From Erysipelotrichaceae bacterium (GTDB lineage Bacteria > Bacillota_I > Bacilli_A > RFN20 > CAG-826), in assembly GCA_015058945.1 (NCBI GenBank), contig SVBF01000018.1, positions 124,001 through 188,000 of the forward strand: a DNA stretch of 64,000 bases, read 5' to 3'. Positions 1 through 8,089 of the stretch are shown piece by piece. How positions within the stretch are numbered: position 1 is the stretch's first letter; each line of letters starts with the position of its first letter. The notes under the pieces are model-generated. The model did not search any database. It was not told the DNA's origin and saw only the letters and a program-made list of their open reading frames with translations. Made by a program: the position numbers and the translations under genes.

Positions 1-430
1 CGGCCAAGGCGATGGAGACGACCAAGAGGATGATGCCGAGAGTGGCAAGGTTCTTGTCGCCGATGCTGATCTGGTAGTAGCAGAGCGAGGTGAAGCCCGC
101 GATCACGAAGGCAATGAGACCGACGATCGGGAGCAGGATGAAGCGGATCGAGCGCTTGGCAAAGACCACGATGAGCCCAACCAAGAACAAGAGGGCGCCG
201 AGGTAAACGATACCGGCGGTGGCGATCATGAACATCTTGAGGTTCGCGTCAGCAGAGAACTGGAACGCTAAGCTCGCGATAAAGTTTTTGTAGGCGGCGC
301 TGTCAGAGTTGAGCTGAATCGTCGACACGTTGGATTGGATCACGTAGATGGCGGCGAACACACCGACGGCGATAATCAACAGGGTGACGATGATGCTCGC
401 CACGATTTTTTTGACTTCTTTTTTGTCCAT
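1..430 (-). CDS. Partial membrane protein of unknown function (C-terminus beyond window)
   Basis: An open frame reads from an ATG at 430 leftwards off the window edge (about 143 codons seen). It begins MDKKEVKKIVASI and carries about four hydrophobic spans: one right after the basic N-terminus, one near residues 65-85, one near 92-112 and one at the window edge. This looks like a small integral membrane protein with a short N-terminal cytoplasmic tail and an extracytoplasmic loop between spans 1 and 2. It is the last visible gene of the minus-strand operon that starts at 4158, separated by 29 bases from the gene upstream. I do not recognise the family. The stop codon is not in the window. Confidence 0.8.
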   Translation of the reverse strand, partial: MDKKEVKKIVASIIVTLLIIAVGVFAAIYVIQSNVSTIQLNSDSAAYKNFIASLAFQFSADANLKMFMIATAGIVYLGALLFLVGLIVVFAKRSIRFILLPIVGLIAFVIAGFTSLCYYQISIGDKNLATLGIILLVVSIALA

Positions 431-459
431 TTTTCTATCCTCAGATTTCGTATTTGCGT

Positions 460-1608
460 TTATTTACGGATTTTTCCTTTAACGCTGTGGATGCGGTAGG
501 AACCGCCACGGCTTTCCACCAAGCCTTTGGTGAAGGCGATGGCCTCGGCCTGTGTGTCGAAGACGCGGATCGCCTTAACACCCTTTGCGAGTTTGACTTG
601 CCACCTTCCCGTAGCTTGCTGCTTGGTGATGTGGTAGGTGCGTGGCCCGGCCACCGGAGACGGGGCACTCGCGCGAATTTCAGGCCTAGAAGCAACGGTC
701 GGAACCGGGCGGGATGGTCTCGGCTTCGGTTCGGGTTTGGGTTCTGGGTTCGGCGCGGGTTTCGGTTCTGGCTTCGGCTCGGGCTTGGGCTCAGGCTTCG
801 GTTCTTCTGGTTCAGGCTCAGCCACGGGTGCCGGTTCGGCTTCTTTGGCAGGTTCGGCTTCGGGAGCTTTCTCCTCAGCAGGTTCCTCATAAGGCGGAAT
901 ATCCTTGGGTTCTTCAGCTTTGGGTTCTTCCGGTTCGGCCTTTTCTTCCTTAGCCACGGCCTCCGCTTCCTTTCCGATGGAACGGAGCGCGAGGAGGATC
1001 AAAGCCAAGATGTAGGATCCGACGAGGATTCCGGCGCCCCAAGCGACGGTGATCCACCACTGCGCCATATCGAAATACATGAAGTCATAAAGACGCGGTT
1101 CGGCGGGGATGACTTTGAGGTTTATCAGCGTGCCCATGACGCCGAAATAGATGAGTCCGGGCAAAATGCCGGCGAAAGCGGCGCGCATGCGCAATCTCGG
1201 CTTATTCTCAAAGATAAAGGCGAGGATTCCGAGCACTGGTGCGACGAGGTGGACCCAAAGGTTGTAGCTCGGTTCATAGAGCAACGCCCAATTGTTTCCT
1301 TGCGGCGCCAAATAGGTAGCGACGATGATAAGGTCGGTTGCCGCGACGACGGTCGCCATGAGTTTGAGCACGGCGAAGAAGCGTGGCGCTTTCTTTCCAT
1401 TGAGCGTGGCGATGATCACAAAGATGTAGATCAGCGCGGCGAGCCCTAGGAAAGCGTTCGCCACATTGGTGAAGCCACGGAACGCCTCAATGTAGTTGAC
1501 CGGAGTTAGGTTCCAGAACCCAAAGAGCAGGTTCGAGATGCCAAATCCGACCGCGCCGACAATGAGGATGTTCAGCACTAGGCCCAGGATAAGTCTCCCT
1601 TTCTTCAT
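460..1608 (-). CDS. Six-span membrane protein with Pro/Glu/Lys linker and C-terminal DUF2188-like domain
   Basis: 382 aa. Residues 1-208 hold six hydrophobic spans (about 6-28, 46-70, 77-101, 108-133, 141-162, 185-208). The pattern NLWVHLVAPVLG resembles Pr6Pr/FAR-17a-like membrane proteins, a similarity and not a functional assignment. Residues about 210-300 are a low-complexity linker rich in PEPKPEP units, the kind that spans cell-wall space or acts as a flexible tether. Residues about 322-382 match the DUF2188 pattern (TYHIT..., GRWQVK, RVFDTQAEAIAF, final GKIRK). DUF2188 is widespread but has no established biochemical role. The gene sits between the partial membrane gene and the 635-aa gene in one minus-strand operon (24-base gap upstream). 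Function unknown; the domain call is fairly sure. Confidence 0.8.
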   Translation of the reverse strand: MKKGRLILGLVLNILIVGAVGFGISNLLFGFWNLTPVNYIEAFRGFTNVANAFLGLAALIYIFVIIATLNGKKAPRFFAVLKLMATVVAATDLIIVATYLAPQGNNWALLYEPSYNLWVHLVAPVLGILAFIFENKPRLRMRAAFAGILPGLIYFGVMGTLINLKVIPAEPRLYDFMYFDMAQWWITVAWGAGILVGSYILALILLALRSIGKEAEAVAKEEKAEPEEPKAEEPKDIPPYEEPAEEKAPEAEPAKEAEPAPVAEPEPEEPKPEPKPEPKPEPKPAPNPEPKPEPKPRPSRPVPTVASRPEIRASAPSPVAGPRTYHITKQQATGRWQVKLAKGVKAIRVFDTQAEAIAFTKGLVESRGGSYRIHSVKGKIRK

Positions 1609-1632
1609 ATATTTATTCCCTCCATATATGAA

Positions 1633-3540
1633 TTACCCGATTTTCCCATTCATCATGCCCAGGATCAGGAACACGATACCGGCAATCAGAACAAGCAATA
1701 ATGGGATATAGATGAACATGCTGACTTTCTTCTTATAATCCTTATATAGGAAGAAGCCCCAGAAGCCCTCAAAAGCAGCGGCGATGAATAGGCCGATGCC
1801 GACGGGGGCGAACATAGTTAACGTCTCAGGGATGATGAAATAGACAAGCGCGATGCTGGCTTTGATTAAGGCGTCGAGGCCGACCATTCGCTTGAAGACC
1901 GCGGAACCGCGTTCGTCGCGGCCAAAGCGGGCGCAGACAAAGAAGTGCAGGACGAGTAAGGCGAGTGCGAACGGTGCGGCAATGAGATAGGTGCCATAGT
2001 TCTTGTTACTGAAAACGCCATAAAAGAATCCAAGCAACGCAGCGCAAAGCAATAAAGGCAACACGAGCGCGAACGCGAAGTACAAAGTCTTCAAAGAGTA
2101 ATCCCAAGGCTTGACGTTCGTTTTCGAATACGGCTTGCCAAGAGGACGACGGAAATCGGTGGGATCCTCACCATAAAGTACATGGATATCCGGGTTAGCC
2201 GACTTAACGCAGACCTTATGGGCACGCGGAGAACGAAGGAGGCATTTCTCGAAGTTAATAAAGCGTTTTTGCAGGGATTCATCCAATAAATCAATGCAAT
2301 TCTGCAAAGATTTTGCACATTTATCGAGATTGATGATCTTCTCTTTCTTGTTGTAAATTCCTTCAAGAATCGCGGCCTGCCTTTCGACCTCGATGCCGAG
2401 GGAAAGCGCATATCCGAGGAAGACGATCATCAGTTCGAAGCTGAGACGATTGATCGCGGCGATGAGGTATCCGGTCTTTTCGGCGGACAATCCGGGCATC
2501 GCCAGATACTGGCATAGGACCTCGAATTCGAACTCGTCCGCGGCGCGGATGGAATCGGCATAAGCATAAACGGCGATGGAGAACGCTTCTTCGTCCATAC
2601 GAAGCGCCTCAGCCTTAAGAAAGCGGATGTGGAAATCATGGGCATCCACGGCCTCGCGGTAGTCGTTATGGATGATCCTTTCCGCCTCAAAATAGCCGCG
2701 GAGGTTGAATAACGCCTCGGCGTCTTTGTACTCACGGCGGACGTCGAAAGCATCTACGCAAAGATAGTTATATTCATCCGTGGTCGTGTTGACCAAGAAG
2801 TTAAAACGCTCCGTGGTGAAACGGGAGAAGGAATCGTGGTATTTGCGGATTTCCTCGACAAGGGCGAGGGAAGCGTTTAGCGATTCGAAGGAACGGCCGT
2901 TCGCGATTGCCTCTTTGGCCCGAATCACGCAGCGGAAACCGCGAATCTTGTCACGGAAAACCTCGATTTGTTCGGGCTTATGTATGCCGGTGGGCAATTC
3001 GTCGACGCGCGCAATGAATTCGTCCAGCATTTCTTGGCTAAACGGGGAAAGGCCTTCGCGGATGTTATGGTCGCCGATATGGTCATAGAGGCAGCAACGG
3101 GTCCAGGCGATGATTTCGTCTAAGGTCTTCTGGACATTCAGCTGGTTGCCGTAATCGAAAGAATTCGAGAGATTCTCCAAATCGGCGAGACTTTGCAACG
3201 CCTCGTCATATCGATGGTTGCCATCAAGGAAATAGATTTCTTTGAGATAGGCCTCAAAGCGCTGTTCCAATTCATTGATTTCATCGACGCCCTTGCGGAT
3301 GTTCTCCATCGAACCGATCAGTTTGGCGATCGCGTCGCGATGTTCGCCCATGCGGGAAACGTTTTCCTCGATGCGCGACAAAACAGCGGCGGTCTTAGGA
3401 AAAGAGACATCGACGTTCAACTGTATGGAATCGATGCGGGCGATTTTCTCTTCGGTCTGTTCCAGTTCACGACGGGCTTCGTTCGTCTTTTTCTTCGCCG
3501 CGAGGAGGAGTTCCTGGGTTTGTTCGATGCTATCCGGCAT
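1633..3540 (-). CDS. Helical protein with C-terminal membrane domain, unknown function
   Basis: 635 aa. The first ~480 residues are predicted soluble and mostly helical. Residues 5-45 look like a coiled coil (KKKTNEARRELEQTEEKIA), followed by repeated helical segments with TPR-like or spectrin-like character but no clear repeat consensus. Residues about 490-630 contain four to five hydrophobic spans ending near MMNGKIG. This suggests a large cytoplasmic helical platform anchored by its C-terminus. It overlaps no neighbour but follows the 112-aa gene after one base, so the two are almost certainly co-transcribed and probably translationally coupled. I do not recognise a family. Confidence 0.8.
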   Translation of the reverse strand: MPDSIEQTQELLLAAKKKTNEARRELEQTEEKIARIDSIQLNVDVSFPKTAAVLSRIEENVSRMGEHRDAIAKLIGSMENIRKGVDEINELEQRFEAYLKEIYFLDGNHRYDEALQSLADLENLSNSFDYGNQLNVQKTLDEIIAWTRCCLYDHIGDHNIREGLSPFSQEMLDEFIARVDELPTGIHKPEQIEVFRDKIRGFRCVIRAKEAIANGRSFESLNASLALVEEIRKYHDSFSRFTTERFNFLVNTTTDEYNYLCVDAFDVRREYKDAEALFNLRGYFEAERIIHNDYREAVDAHDFHIRFLKAEALRMDEEAFSIAVYAYADSIRAADEFEFEVLCQYLAMPGLSAEKTGYLIAAINRLSFELMIVFLGYALSLGIEVERQAAILEGIYNKKEKIINLDKCAKSLQNCIDLLDESLQKRFINFEKCLLRSPRAHKVCVKSANPDIHVLYGEDPTDFRRPLGKPYSKTNVKPWDYSLKTLYFAFALVLPLLLCAALLGFFYGVFSNKNYGTYLIAAPFALALLVLHFFVCARFGRDERGSAVFKRMVGLDALIKASIALVYFIIPETLTMFAPVGIGLFIAAAFEGFWGFFLYKDYKKKVSMFIYIPLLLVLIAGIVFLILGMMNGKIG

Positions 3541-3541
3541 A

Positions 3542-3880
3542 TTACTTGCCCTCCTCCGCTAATGCTTTTAACGTCGTGATTCCGACCAAGAAATCTGCGC
3601 AAATCTCATTAAAAGACTTCACTTCTGCGCTAAATTCATTCATCGCTTTGATTTCGCGGTTCATGTTTTCCGCAGCGTTGTCGTTAATCAAAAGGCAAGC
3701 ATTGCGATACTCGTCGGAAAGCGATTTGGCCTTCTCGTCGTTGTGATAGGAAATATTGTCGATGAGCTTTTTGTTCTTAAACTCAAGGACGTCGCAAAAA
3801 GCGAGTTCCTGCGCCAGCTCACGGAGCAATGCGCGGATTTCCTCGTCGTTATCAAGTTGGGAGATGATTTCTTCCGCCAT
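3542..3880 (-). CDS. Small all-helical protein, unknown function
   Basis: 112 aa, acidic and apparently all-helical (MAEEIISQLDNDEEIRALL...), without signal peptide or membrane span. Its start codon overlaps the stop of the 92-aa gene upstream (both touch base 3880) and its stop lies one base before the 635-aa gene, so the three form a coupled set. The size and helical content recall partner subunits of a larger helical protein. No WxG motif is present, so an Esx/WXG100 assignment is not supported. No function is assigned. Confidence 0.72.
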   Translation of the reverse strand: MAEEIISQLDNDEEIRALLRELAQELAFCDVLEFKNKKLIDNISYHNDEKAKSLSDEYRNACLLINDNAAENMNREIKAMNEFSAEVKSFNEICADFLVGITTLKALAEEGK

Positions 3881-4158
3881 TAGTTCTCCTTTAGGCCGTA
3901 CTCGCCATAAGCCCTAAGTAAACGAAGCGTGGACTGATTGTCCGCGTTTTCGATGCATGCTTTGGCGACGGTCAAGAATTCGTTCTGATAATTCTCGGTG
4001 ACGAATCGGGCCTGTTCGATGGAATTCTCTTGGGAGATGGCATAAGCGTTCATTCCTTCTTCCTGAGATTCGTCGGCGTCTGCAGAAAACTCGGCCGCAC
4101 GCGCCTCTAAGCGCTTAGCCAAAATCAGCAGTTCTTGATAACCTAGGTCTTTATCCAT
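3880..4158 (-). CDS. Small helical protein, first gene of the minus-strand operon
   Basis: 92 aa, acidic, helical (MDKDLGYQELLILAKRLEARAAEF...). No Shine-Dalgarno is visible before the ATG at 4158. Instead a TAAAAT hexamer lies at 4171-4166 (minus strand), seven bases before the start, which suggests a leaderless message. This gene opens the operon 4158 to 1. It shares helical character with the 112-aa protein downstream, and the two may be distant duplicates or partners. Function not recognised. Confidence 0.72.
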   Translation of the reverse strand: MDKDLGYQELLILAKRLEARAAEFSADADESQEEGMNAYAISQENSIEQARFVTENYQNEFLTVAKACIENADNQSTLRLLRAYGEYGLKEN

Positions 4159-4165
4159 AAATGAA

Positions 4166-4195
4166 ATTTTACCGCGTATGAAGTTTTAACTTCAA
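4166..4195 (-). promoter_or_regulatory. Promoter and palindromic operator of the 4158-1 operon
   Basis: On the minus strand: TTGAAG (4195-4190), 18-base spacer, TAAAAT (4171-4166), then seven bases to the ATG at 4158. A perfect 16-base palindrome, TGAAGTTTTAACTTCA, occupies 4179-4194 over the -35 and spacer and is a good operator candidate. Confidence 0.55.
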
Positions 4196-4200
4196 CTTCT

Positions 4201-4575
4201 TTATGCGGTAGGAATACCCCCACTACGACCGAATGGATTAGCGATTCCCGTTTTAATCTGTTTCACCTCATCGGCGTTCAAGACACCAGTAACCAAAAGA
4301 TAGTCATAGAACCCGATGGCCGAAAGGAATGGAAAAGTCGTTTTGACCAAACTGTCATAATTCATTTGGCTAGACTGAAGAACGTCGAGCGTATTAACCA
4401 AAGTAAAAATGGCCTCGTATTCGCAATCGGCCGTGCCATTTGCACGAACAAAACGATCGATCGTGGTTAATAAACGAGAAAAAGCCTCAGGGGAATCGGT
4501 CATTCCTTCAAGCTCAGCTTTCACTGAATCGATTTGGCTTTGCTCAAGATATTGCTTAGCGTTGGGTTCTTCCAT
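4201..4575 (-). CDS. Small hypothetical protein
   Basis: 124 aa from the ATG at 4575 (MEEPNAKQYLEQ...). A longer reading from 4614 would overlap the HAD gene and add a hydrophobic stretch, but the start at 4575 is favoured because a TACAAT hexamer sits at 4588-4583, seven bases before it, as in other leaderless starts in this window. The protein looks helical and soluble (repeated pattern of SQ/LL/D, a FYDYLL segment near residue 95). No motif is recognised. It lies between the HAD gene and the 4158 operon and probably has its own promoter inside the 3' end of the HAD gene. Confidence 0.6.
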   Translation of the reverse strand: MEEPNAKQYLEQSQIDSVKAELEGMTDSPEAFSRLLTTIDRFVRANGTADCEYEAIFTLVNTLDVLQSSQMNYDSLVKTTFPFLSAIGFYDYLLVTGVLNADEVKQIKTGIANPFGRSGGIPTA

Positions 4576-4601
4576 TACGGGTATTGTAACGAAAAGCGCG
4601 A

Positions 4602-5240
4602 CTAGCGCAAGCATAAGGCGCGCACAGCGCGAGGCAAATCGGAAATCGATTGGGCAACGGCATCCGGATTCTCAGCAGAGCCAAAGCCATATGCGGCAAA
4701 GACAAAGGGGATTCCGGCGGCAATAGTTGCAGCCTCGTCTTTTGCGGTGTCCCCGATATAGGCTGCGCATTCAATGTCATGAAGCTCCATCAACAGACGG
4801 ATTGTGAACTGCTTCTCCTTTTGGGTATCGCTCCAACACTTATGATCGAGGAAGAGACCGGGGCGAACCAAGGGCAAGAAGGTCTCGATGTAACCAGCTT
4901 GGCAATTAGAAACAATATAGAGGTCATAGTCATGCGACAGTTCTTCAAGGGCTTCAAGTTCGCCATCGAATAAAACGCCGGGGTGACCTTCAAGGTACTC
5001 ACGCTCAAACTCAAAGCACTCATCAACAAAGGCGTTGGCCTTGTCGATAGGAGCGCCTTTTGGTGTCAACGAAAAAGCGATTTCCGACATCGTTTTTCCC
5101 ATTAGTCCCTTCACCTGCTCCACGGTTAACCGATAATCCGGACCAAAATATTTTTGACCGACCAGGCGCCATGCCTCGGTAATTTGGGCGGAGGCGTCCC
5201 ACAGGGTACCGTCAAGATCAAAAATCAGAGCAGGTTTCAT
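4602..5240 (-). CDS. HAD-superfamily phosphatase (phosphoglycolate-phosphatase-like)
   Basis: 212 aa from the ATG at 5240 (MKPALIFDLDGTLWD). Motif I is FDLDGTLWD with the nucleophile aspartate and acid/base aspartate; motif II is seen in YIVSNCQ (S/N); motif III lysine lies in the SDTQKEKQ segment; motif IV is YIGDTAKDEAAT. The helical cap lies between residues 15 and 85. This fits a Gph/PGP-type HAD phosphatase acting on small phosphorylated metabolites in the cytosol; the substrate cannot be told. The alternative start at 5249 adds three residues only. It is divergent from the ROK gene at 5415 and shares the AT-rich intergenic region with it. No Shine-Dalgarno precedes the start. Confidence 0.88.
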   Translation of the reverse strand: MKPALIFDLDGTLWDASAQITEAWRLVGQKYFGPDYRLTVEQVKGLMGKTMSEIAFSLTPKGAPIDKANAFVDECFEFEREYLEGHPGVLFDGELEALEELSHDYDLYIVSNCQAGYIETFLPLVRPGLFLDHKCWSDTQKEKQFTIRLLMELHDIECAAYIGDTAKDEAATIAAGIPFVFAAYGFGSAENPDAVAQSISDLPRAVRALCLR

Positions 5241-5374
5241 AACGAACAATATCTTACCACGCGTACTTACGATACGTTAAATTGACAAAGTTTTAACATA
5301 ATTATAACCGCGACAAATTAGGATTATTCTCCGGGTAAATCATATTTTATATACTCTTTTTACTTTTTATTTTG

Positions 5375-5404
5375 TTTATCGATATGATAAATTTTTAGTA
5401 TAAG
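5375..5404 (+). promoter_or_regulatory. ROK gene promoter with inverted repeat
   Basis: TATAAG (5399-5404) lies ten bases before the ATG at 5415 with no ribosome binding site, so the leader is only a few bases. An inverted repeat TTTATC-GATAT-GATAAA (5375-5391) sits just upstream, a possible operator for autoregulation by the ROK protein or control of the divergent HAD gene. Confidence 0.4.
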
Positions 5405-5414
5405 GGTTTTATTT

Positions 5415-6542
5415 ATGAGGATCGGTTTGAATAATTCTTCACTGAAAACATTCAACAAAGGCTTTGTTTTATGGCTTGTTTTGAGCGGGCAAGCGACCTC
5501 CCGTATCGACATCGCCGCCAAAACTGGTTTAACCAAAATGACTTCCACGAATATCGTTGGCGAATTCATTCACGACAACTACCTAGTGGAAGTTGCTGAC
5601 GCTTCTGAAAATAAGCGGGGGCGCCCGATTCGTAAGTTGGCCCTTTCACCTGCCGCCCCAAAGATTGTTGGAATCTATCTAGGCAAGAAAAACGCGCGCG
5701 TTTCCTTATTTGACCTATCCGGAACACCCGCGAGATCTGCTCGCGTTTCTCTCACGGAAGAAGACGATTCGGTGAACGTTAACAAAATCCTTGAGCCAAT
5801 CGACCAAATCATTCGAACTTCCCTAAGCGAAAGGATTCTTGGTTTCAGCATCGCAACGGTACATGAAATCGGATGTTCCGCTTCTTCCACATCGCTCAAT
5901 GACCGGTTGAAGAACGCTCTAAATGAACGCTATGGTCTGCCTGTGAAAATTGGCGCGGCGGGCGATGCTGCAGCCTTCCTGGAACACCTTACAGGAAAAG
6001 CGAAAAACCTTGATAATTTTGCCCTTTTGAACATTTCTGACGATATCGACGGCTCTCTATATAACGGCGGTGCACCGATCAAAGACAATAAAGGGAACGG
6101 GGTTCGAATCGGTCACATCTCCATTGACTACAACGGACTCTCGTGCAGCTGTGGAAACCGGGGTTGCCTTCAATCATATGCATCGGCGTCGGCGATGGAA
6201 AAGAAGCTTCGTGACATAACAAAACTAAAAGCAGATTTCCAAGGATTCTGTGAGATGCAATCGAAGAAAAACGATTCGCGAATCGATTGGGCGTTGAAGG
6301 ATATGATGGACAAAATAGGCTTTGCTCTATCAACCCTGCAGAACATTTCTCGTTCAGATCTGATCGTCATCGGCGGGAAAGGTGCCTATATACCCGATAG
6401 GTATCTTTCCAAACTAGAAAAAGCTTTGAGTGCCGGAGAAGGTAAAGTGAAAGTAGAAAAGTCGGCGTTCGGTGAAGAAATGCTGGAGCGAGGCGCACCA
6501 GCACCACTGCTGCAAGAATTGCTTAGTGGAAACGTATTTTAG
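5415..6542 (+). CDS. ROK-family transcriptional regulator
   Basis: 375 aa. The N-terminal ~75 residues form a winged helix (SGQATSRIDIAAKTGLTKMTSTNIVGEF...), followed by a ROK sugar-kinase-like fold. The ROK zinc site is visible as CSCGNRGCLQSYASASA near residue 235. The segment IVIGGKGAY near the C-terminus matches the ROK GG motif. Such proteins (XylR/NagC type) bind DNA and are released by a sugar or sugar phosphate. The kinase-type catalytic residues are weak (ISDDIDGSLYNGG replaces a typical phosphate-binding loop), which fits a regulator and not an enzyme. The neighbouring stretch downstream is decayed, so its original target genes may have been lost. Confidence 0.88.
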   Translation: MRIGLNNSSLKTFNKGFVLWLVLSGQATSRIDIAAKTGLTKMTSTNIVGEFIHDNYLVEVADASENKRGRPIRKLALSPAAPKIVGIYLGKKNARVSLFDLSGTPARSARVSLTEEDDSVNVNKILEPIDQIIRTSLSERILGFSIATVHEIGCSASSTSLNDRLKNALNERYGLPVKIGAAGDAAAFLEHLTGKAKNLDNFALLNISDDIDGSLYNGGAPIKDNKGNGVRIGHISIDYNGLSCSCGNRGCLQSYASASAMEKKLRDITKLKADFQGFCEMQSKKNDSRIDWALKDMMDKIGFALSTLQNISRSDLIVIGGKGAYIPDRYLSKLEKALSAGEGKVKVEKSAFGEEMLERGAPAPLLQELLSGNVF

Positions 6543-6789
6543 TCAAGTTCATTTACTTTTCAAATAAAATGCTTTTATTTAATTCTTTTGCTTCCACTTG
6601 ATATTGCTTGATCAAATACAATATAAAATGACATTCGCCAAAGTATAGGTTAAAGCAAAACATACGCTGCAAATGAGCTTCAAGATACGCGGTTACGCGT
6701 TTCTTGATTCAGCCATCGAGAAACAGTTCCCACAGCGTTCATACAAAGGGGATGGTTTTTCGACTGATTAGAAAACCGGTTTAGGCCAG

Positions 6790-7020
6790 GCTCCACAAAT
6801 ACCAGTTCCCACATCAAAAACCTAGGCGAATACCAAACATGCCAAATTGCGCAAGATATTGTCAATGAAAACTTGGCAATCTATCTGTACACCAGGCAAA
6901 GTGATTTGGCCGCTAATCACCACTAGGGGGAACGAAAGAGTGTGCGTCCTAGGAGAGCAAAGATCCCAAGCCTCATCGTCCCCACCCACTTCCAACATAA
7001 TTCCACAAGCCTATTACGCC
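6790..7020 (+). pseudogene. Possible remnant of a LacI-family regulator C-terminus
   Basis: One plus-strand frame, with a frameshift or stop, reads ...GEYQTCQIAQDIVNENLA... then AKIPSLIVPTHFQHNSTSLL. The first piece resembles the helix before the last strands of a LacI sugar-binding domain and the second resembles the family's closing 'ilvPTxLixRxST' pattern. Stops interrupt the frame. Weak evidence; noise is possible. Confidence 0.3.
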
Positions 7021-7215
7021 TCTCTCCAGAGGCTCGACTCACGAAATATTTATCAGAATGAACAGACTAGATCAGCGGCTGATGTCCACATCCTTTTGGC
7101 AGGCATAGATTGTTGTCCCGATACGCCCCCATCAATCTTGGGAACGCGCTTTCATCGTGTTTCCTATGTTCATGGAAGTAATAAAAGCTCTCCTAAGAAT
7201 CGTGGGGATGGCAAA

Positions 7216-7239
7216 CGCGGTCGAAAAGCCGCGCTTTTA
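7216..7239 (+). terminator. Terminator-like hairpin in decayed region
   Basis: CGCGG (7216-7220) pairs with CCGCG (7229-7233), followed by CTTTTAT. It suggests that a transcript once ended here. Confidence 0.4.
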
Positions 7240-7532
7240 TACTTTTCTTTGCCCTTCTTGGAGTAGGTCATCATCAGGAGGACGCCCTTCCTGAATCGTT
7301 CGAAGTTGAGGCGGCCGTTCGATATATTCTTCAGGTCCTAATGCGGTTGTTCAGGCCTTACGCGACCCCGTTGGAGAGCCTCCTTCCCGATTGGGTCCTG
7401 GCGAACCCTTCCTCGAACTGGTCCGGGCCCAGCCCAAACATTTGCAGAAAAAGCGTAGAATTCATATGGGTCTCCTTTCTGTGTTTTTCAGCGAAGACAA
7501 GGGTAGGGAGACCTTTTGAAATATTCAAACCT

Positions 7533-7580
7533 GCTGAAAAACGTGGGGACACAAAAAAACTCATCCCCACGAAATTCAGC
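7533..7580. repeat. Long imperfect palindrome
   Basis: GCTGAA-aaa-CGTGGGGA (7533-7549) mirrors TCCCCACG-aaa-TTCAGC (7564-7580), a 14-bp interrupted stem with a symmetric A-rich internal loop and a 14-base loop. It lies in decayed DNA with no adjacent gene on either strand. Confidence 0.6.
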
Positions 7581-8089
7581 GGGGCCTTAATAAAACTAAA
7601 CATTCATGAGTGGCCTCCCTGTCTTCCAAATAGGCAGGAGAAAAACCGAGTTCGTTAGCGCTCAAACTTGTGAGTTTCTATTCTTCAGCGTGTTTCGATG
7701 ATGCTCTTTATGACCACTGAATAACGAATTTGGCACCATACAAAAATATAAGTTTTGTTTAACGCACAACCCTATTCAGGAATCTATCTTGGCTACCTGT
7801 TTCTAGGTTTCCACCGGCATTTCCAACATCAAATAATGCCAATTTTTTACCTAGTTTTAAAAACTACTTAAGTATATTTTCCCTTTTTGAAGGTTGATTT
7901 AACGGTTGCGAGATTCTACATAAAATTTGCACATTTTCTTTCGATTATTTCTATTTTTTCTATAATTTTGAGAGTAGAAATCTAACCGGACTTATTCCGA
8001 GATTTCTCTCTTAATGAACGAATACAACATCTTTTTGATGCAATCGGTCAGCGCCCATGTATCATATGTCGAGCCTCAAGGAGGTCACT

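Larger units (their letters stand above)
6543..8077. other. 1.5 kb decayed region without intact genes
   Basis: No frame of convincing length or composition is found on either strand. Within it are a possible LacI-type regulator remnant (6790-7020), a terminator-like hairpin (7216-7239), a long imperfect palindrome (7533-7580) and, at the right end, an AT-rich promoter for the gene at 8090 (TATAAT at 7961-7966 with TTTCGA 16 bases upstream). The rest appears to be genetic debris. Confidence 0.55.

Noticed and set aside
3542-4158. Esx/WXG100 pair of a type VII secretion system
   Set aside because: Small and helical, but no WxG motif and no EssC-type ATPase or other T7SS gene in the window.
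6847-7266. Plus-strand open frame in the decayed region
   Set aside because: No homology-like pattern, no ribosome binding site, atypical composition; another frame in the same place shows the LacI-like pieces.
7341-7658. Overlapping open frames on both strands
   Set aside because: Neither frame has protein-like composition; the palindrome at 7533-7580 lies inside them.
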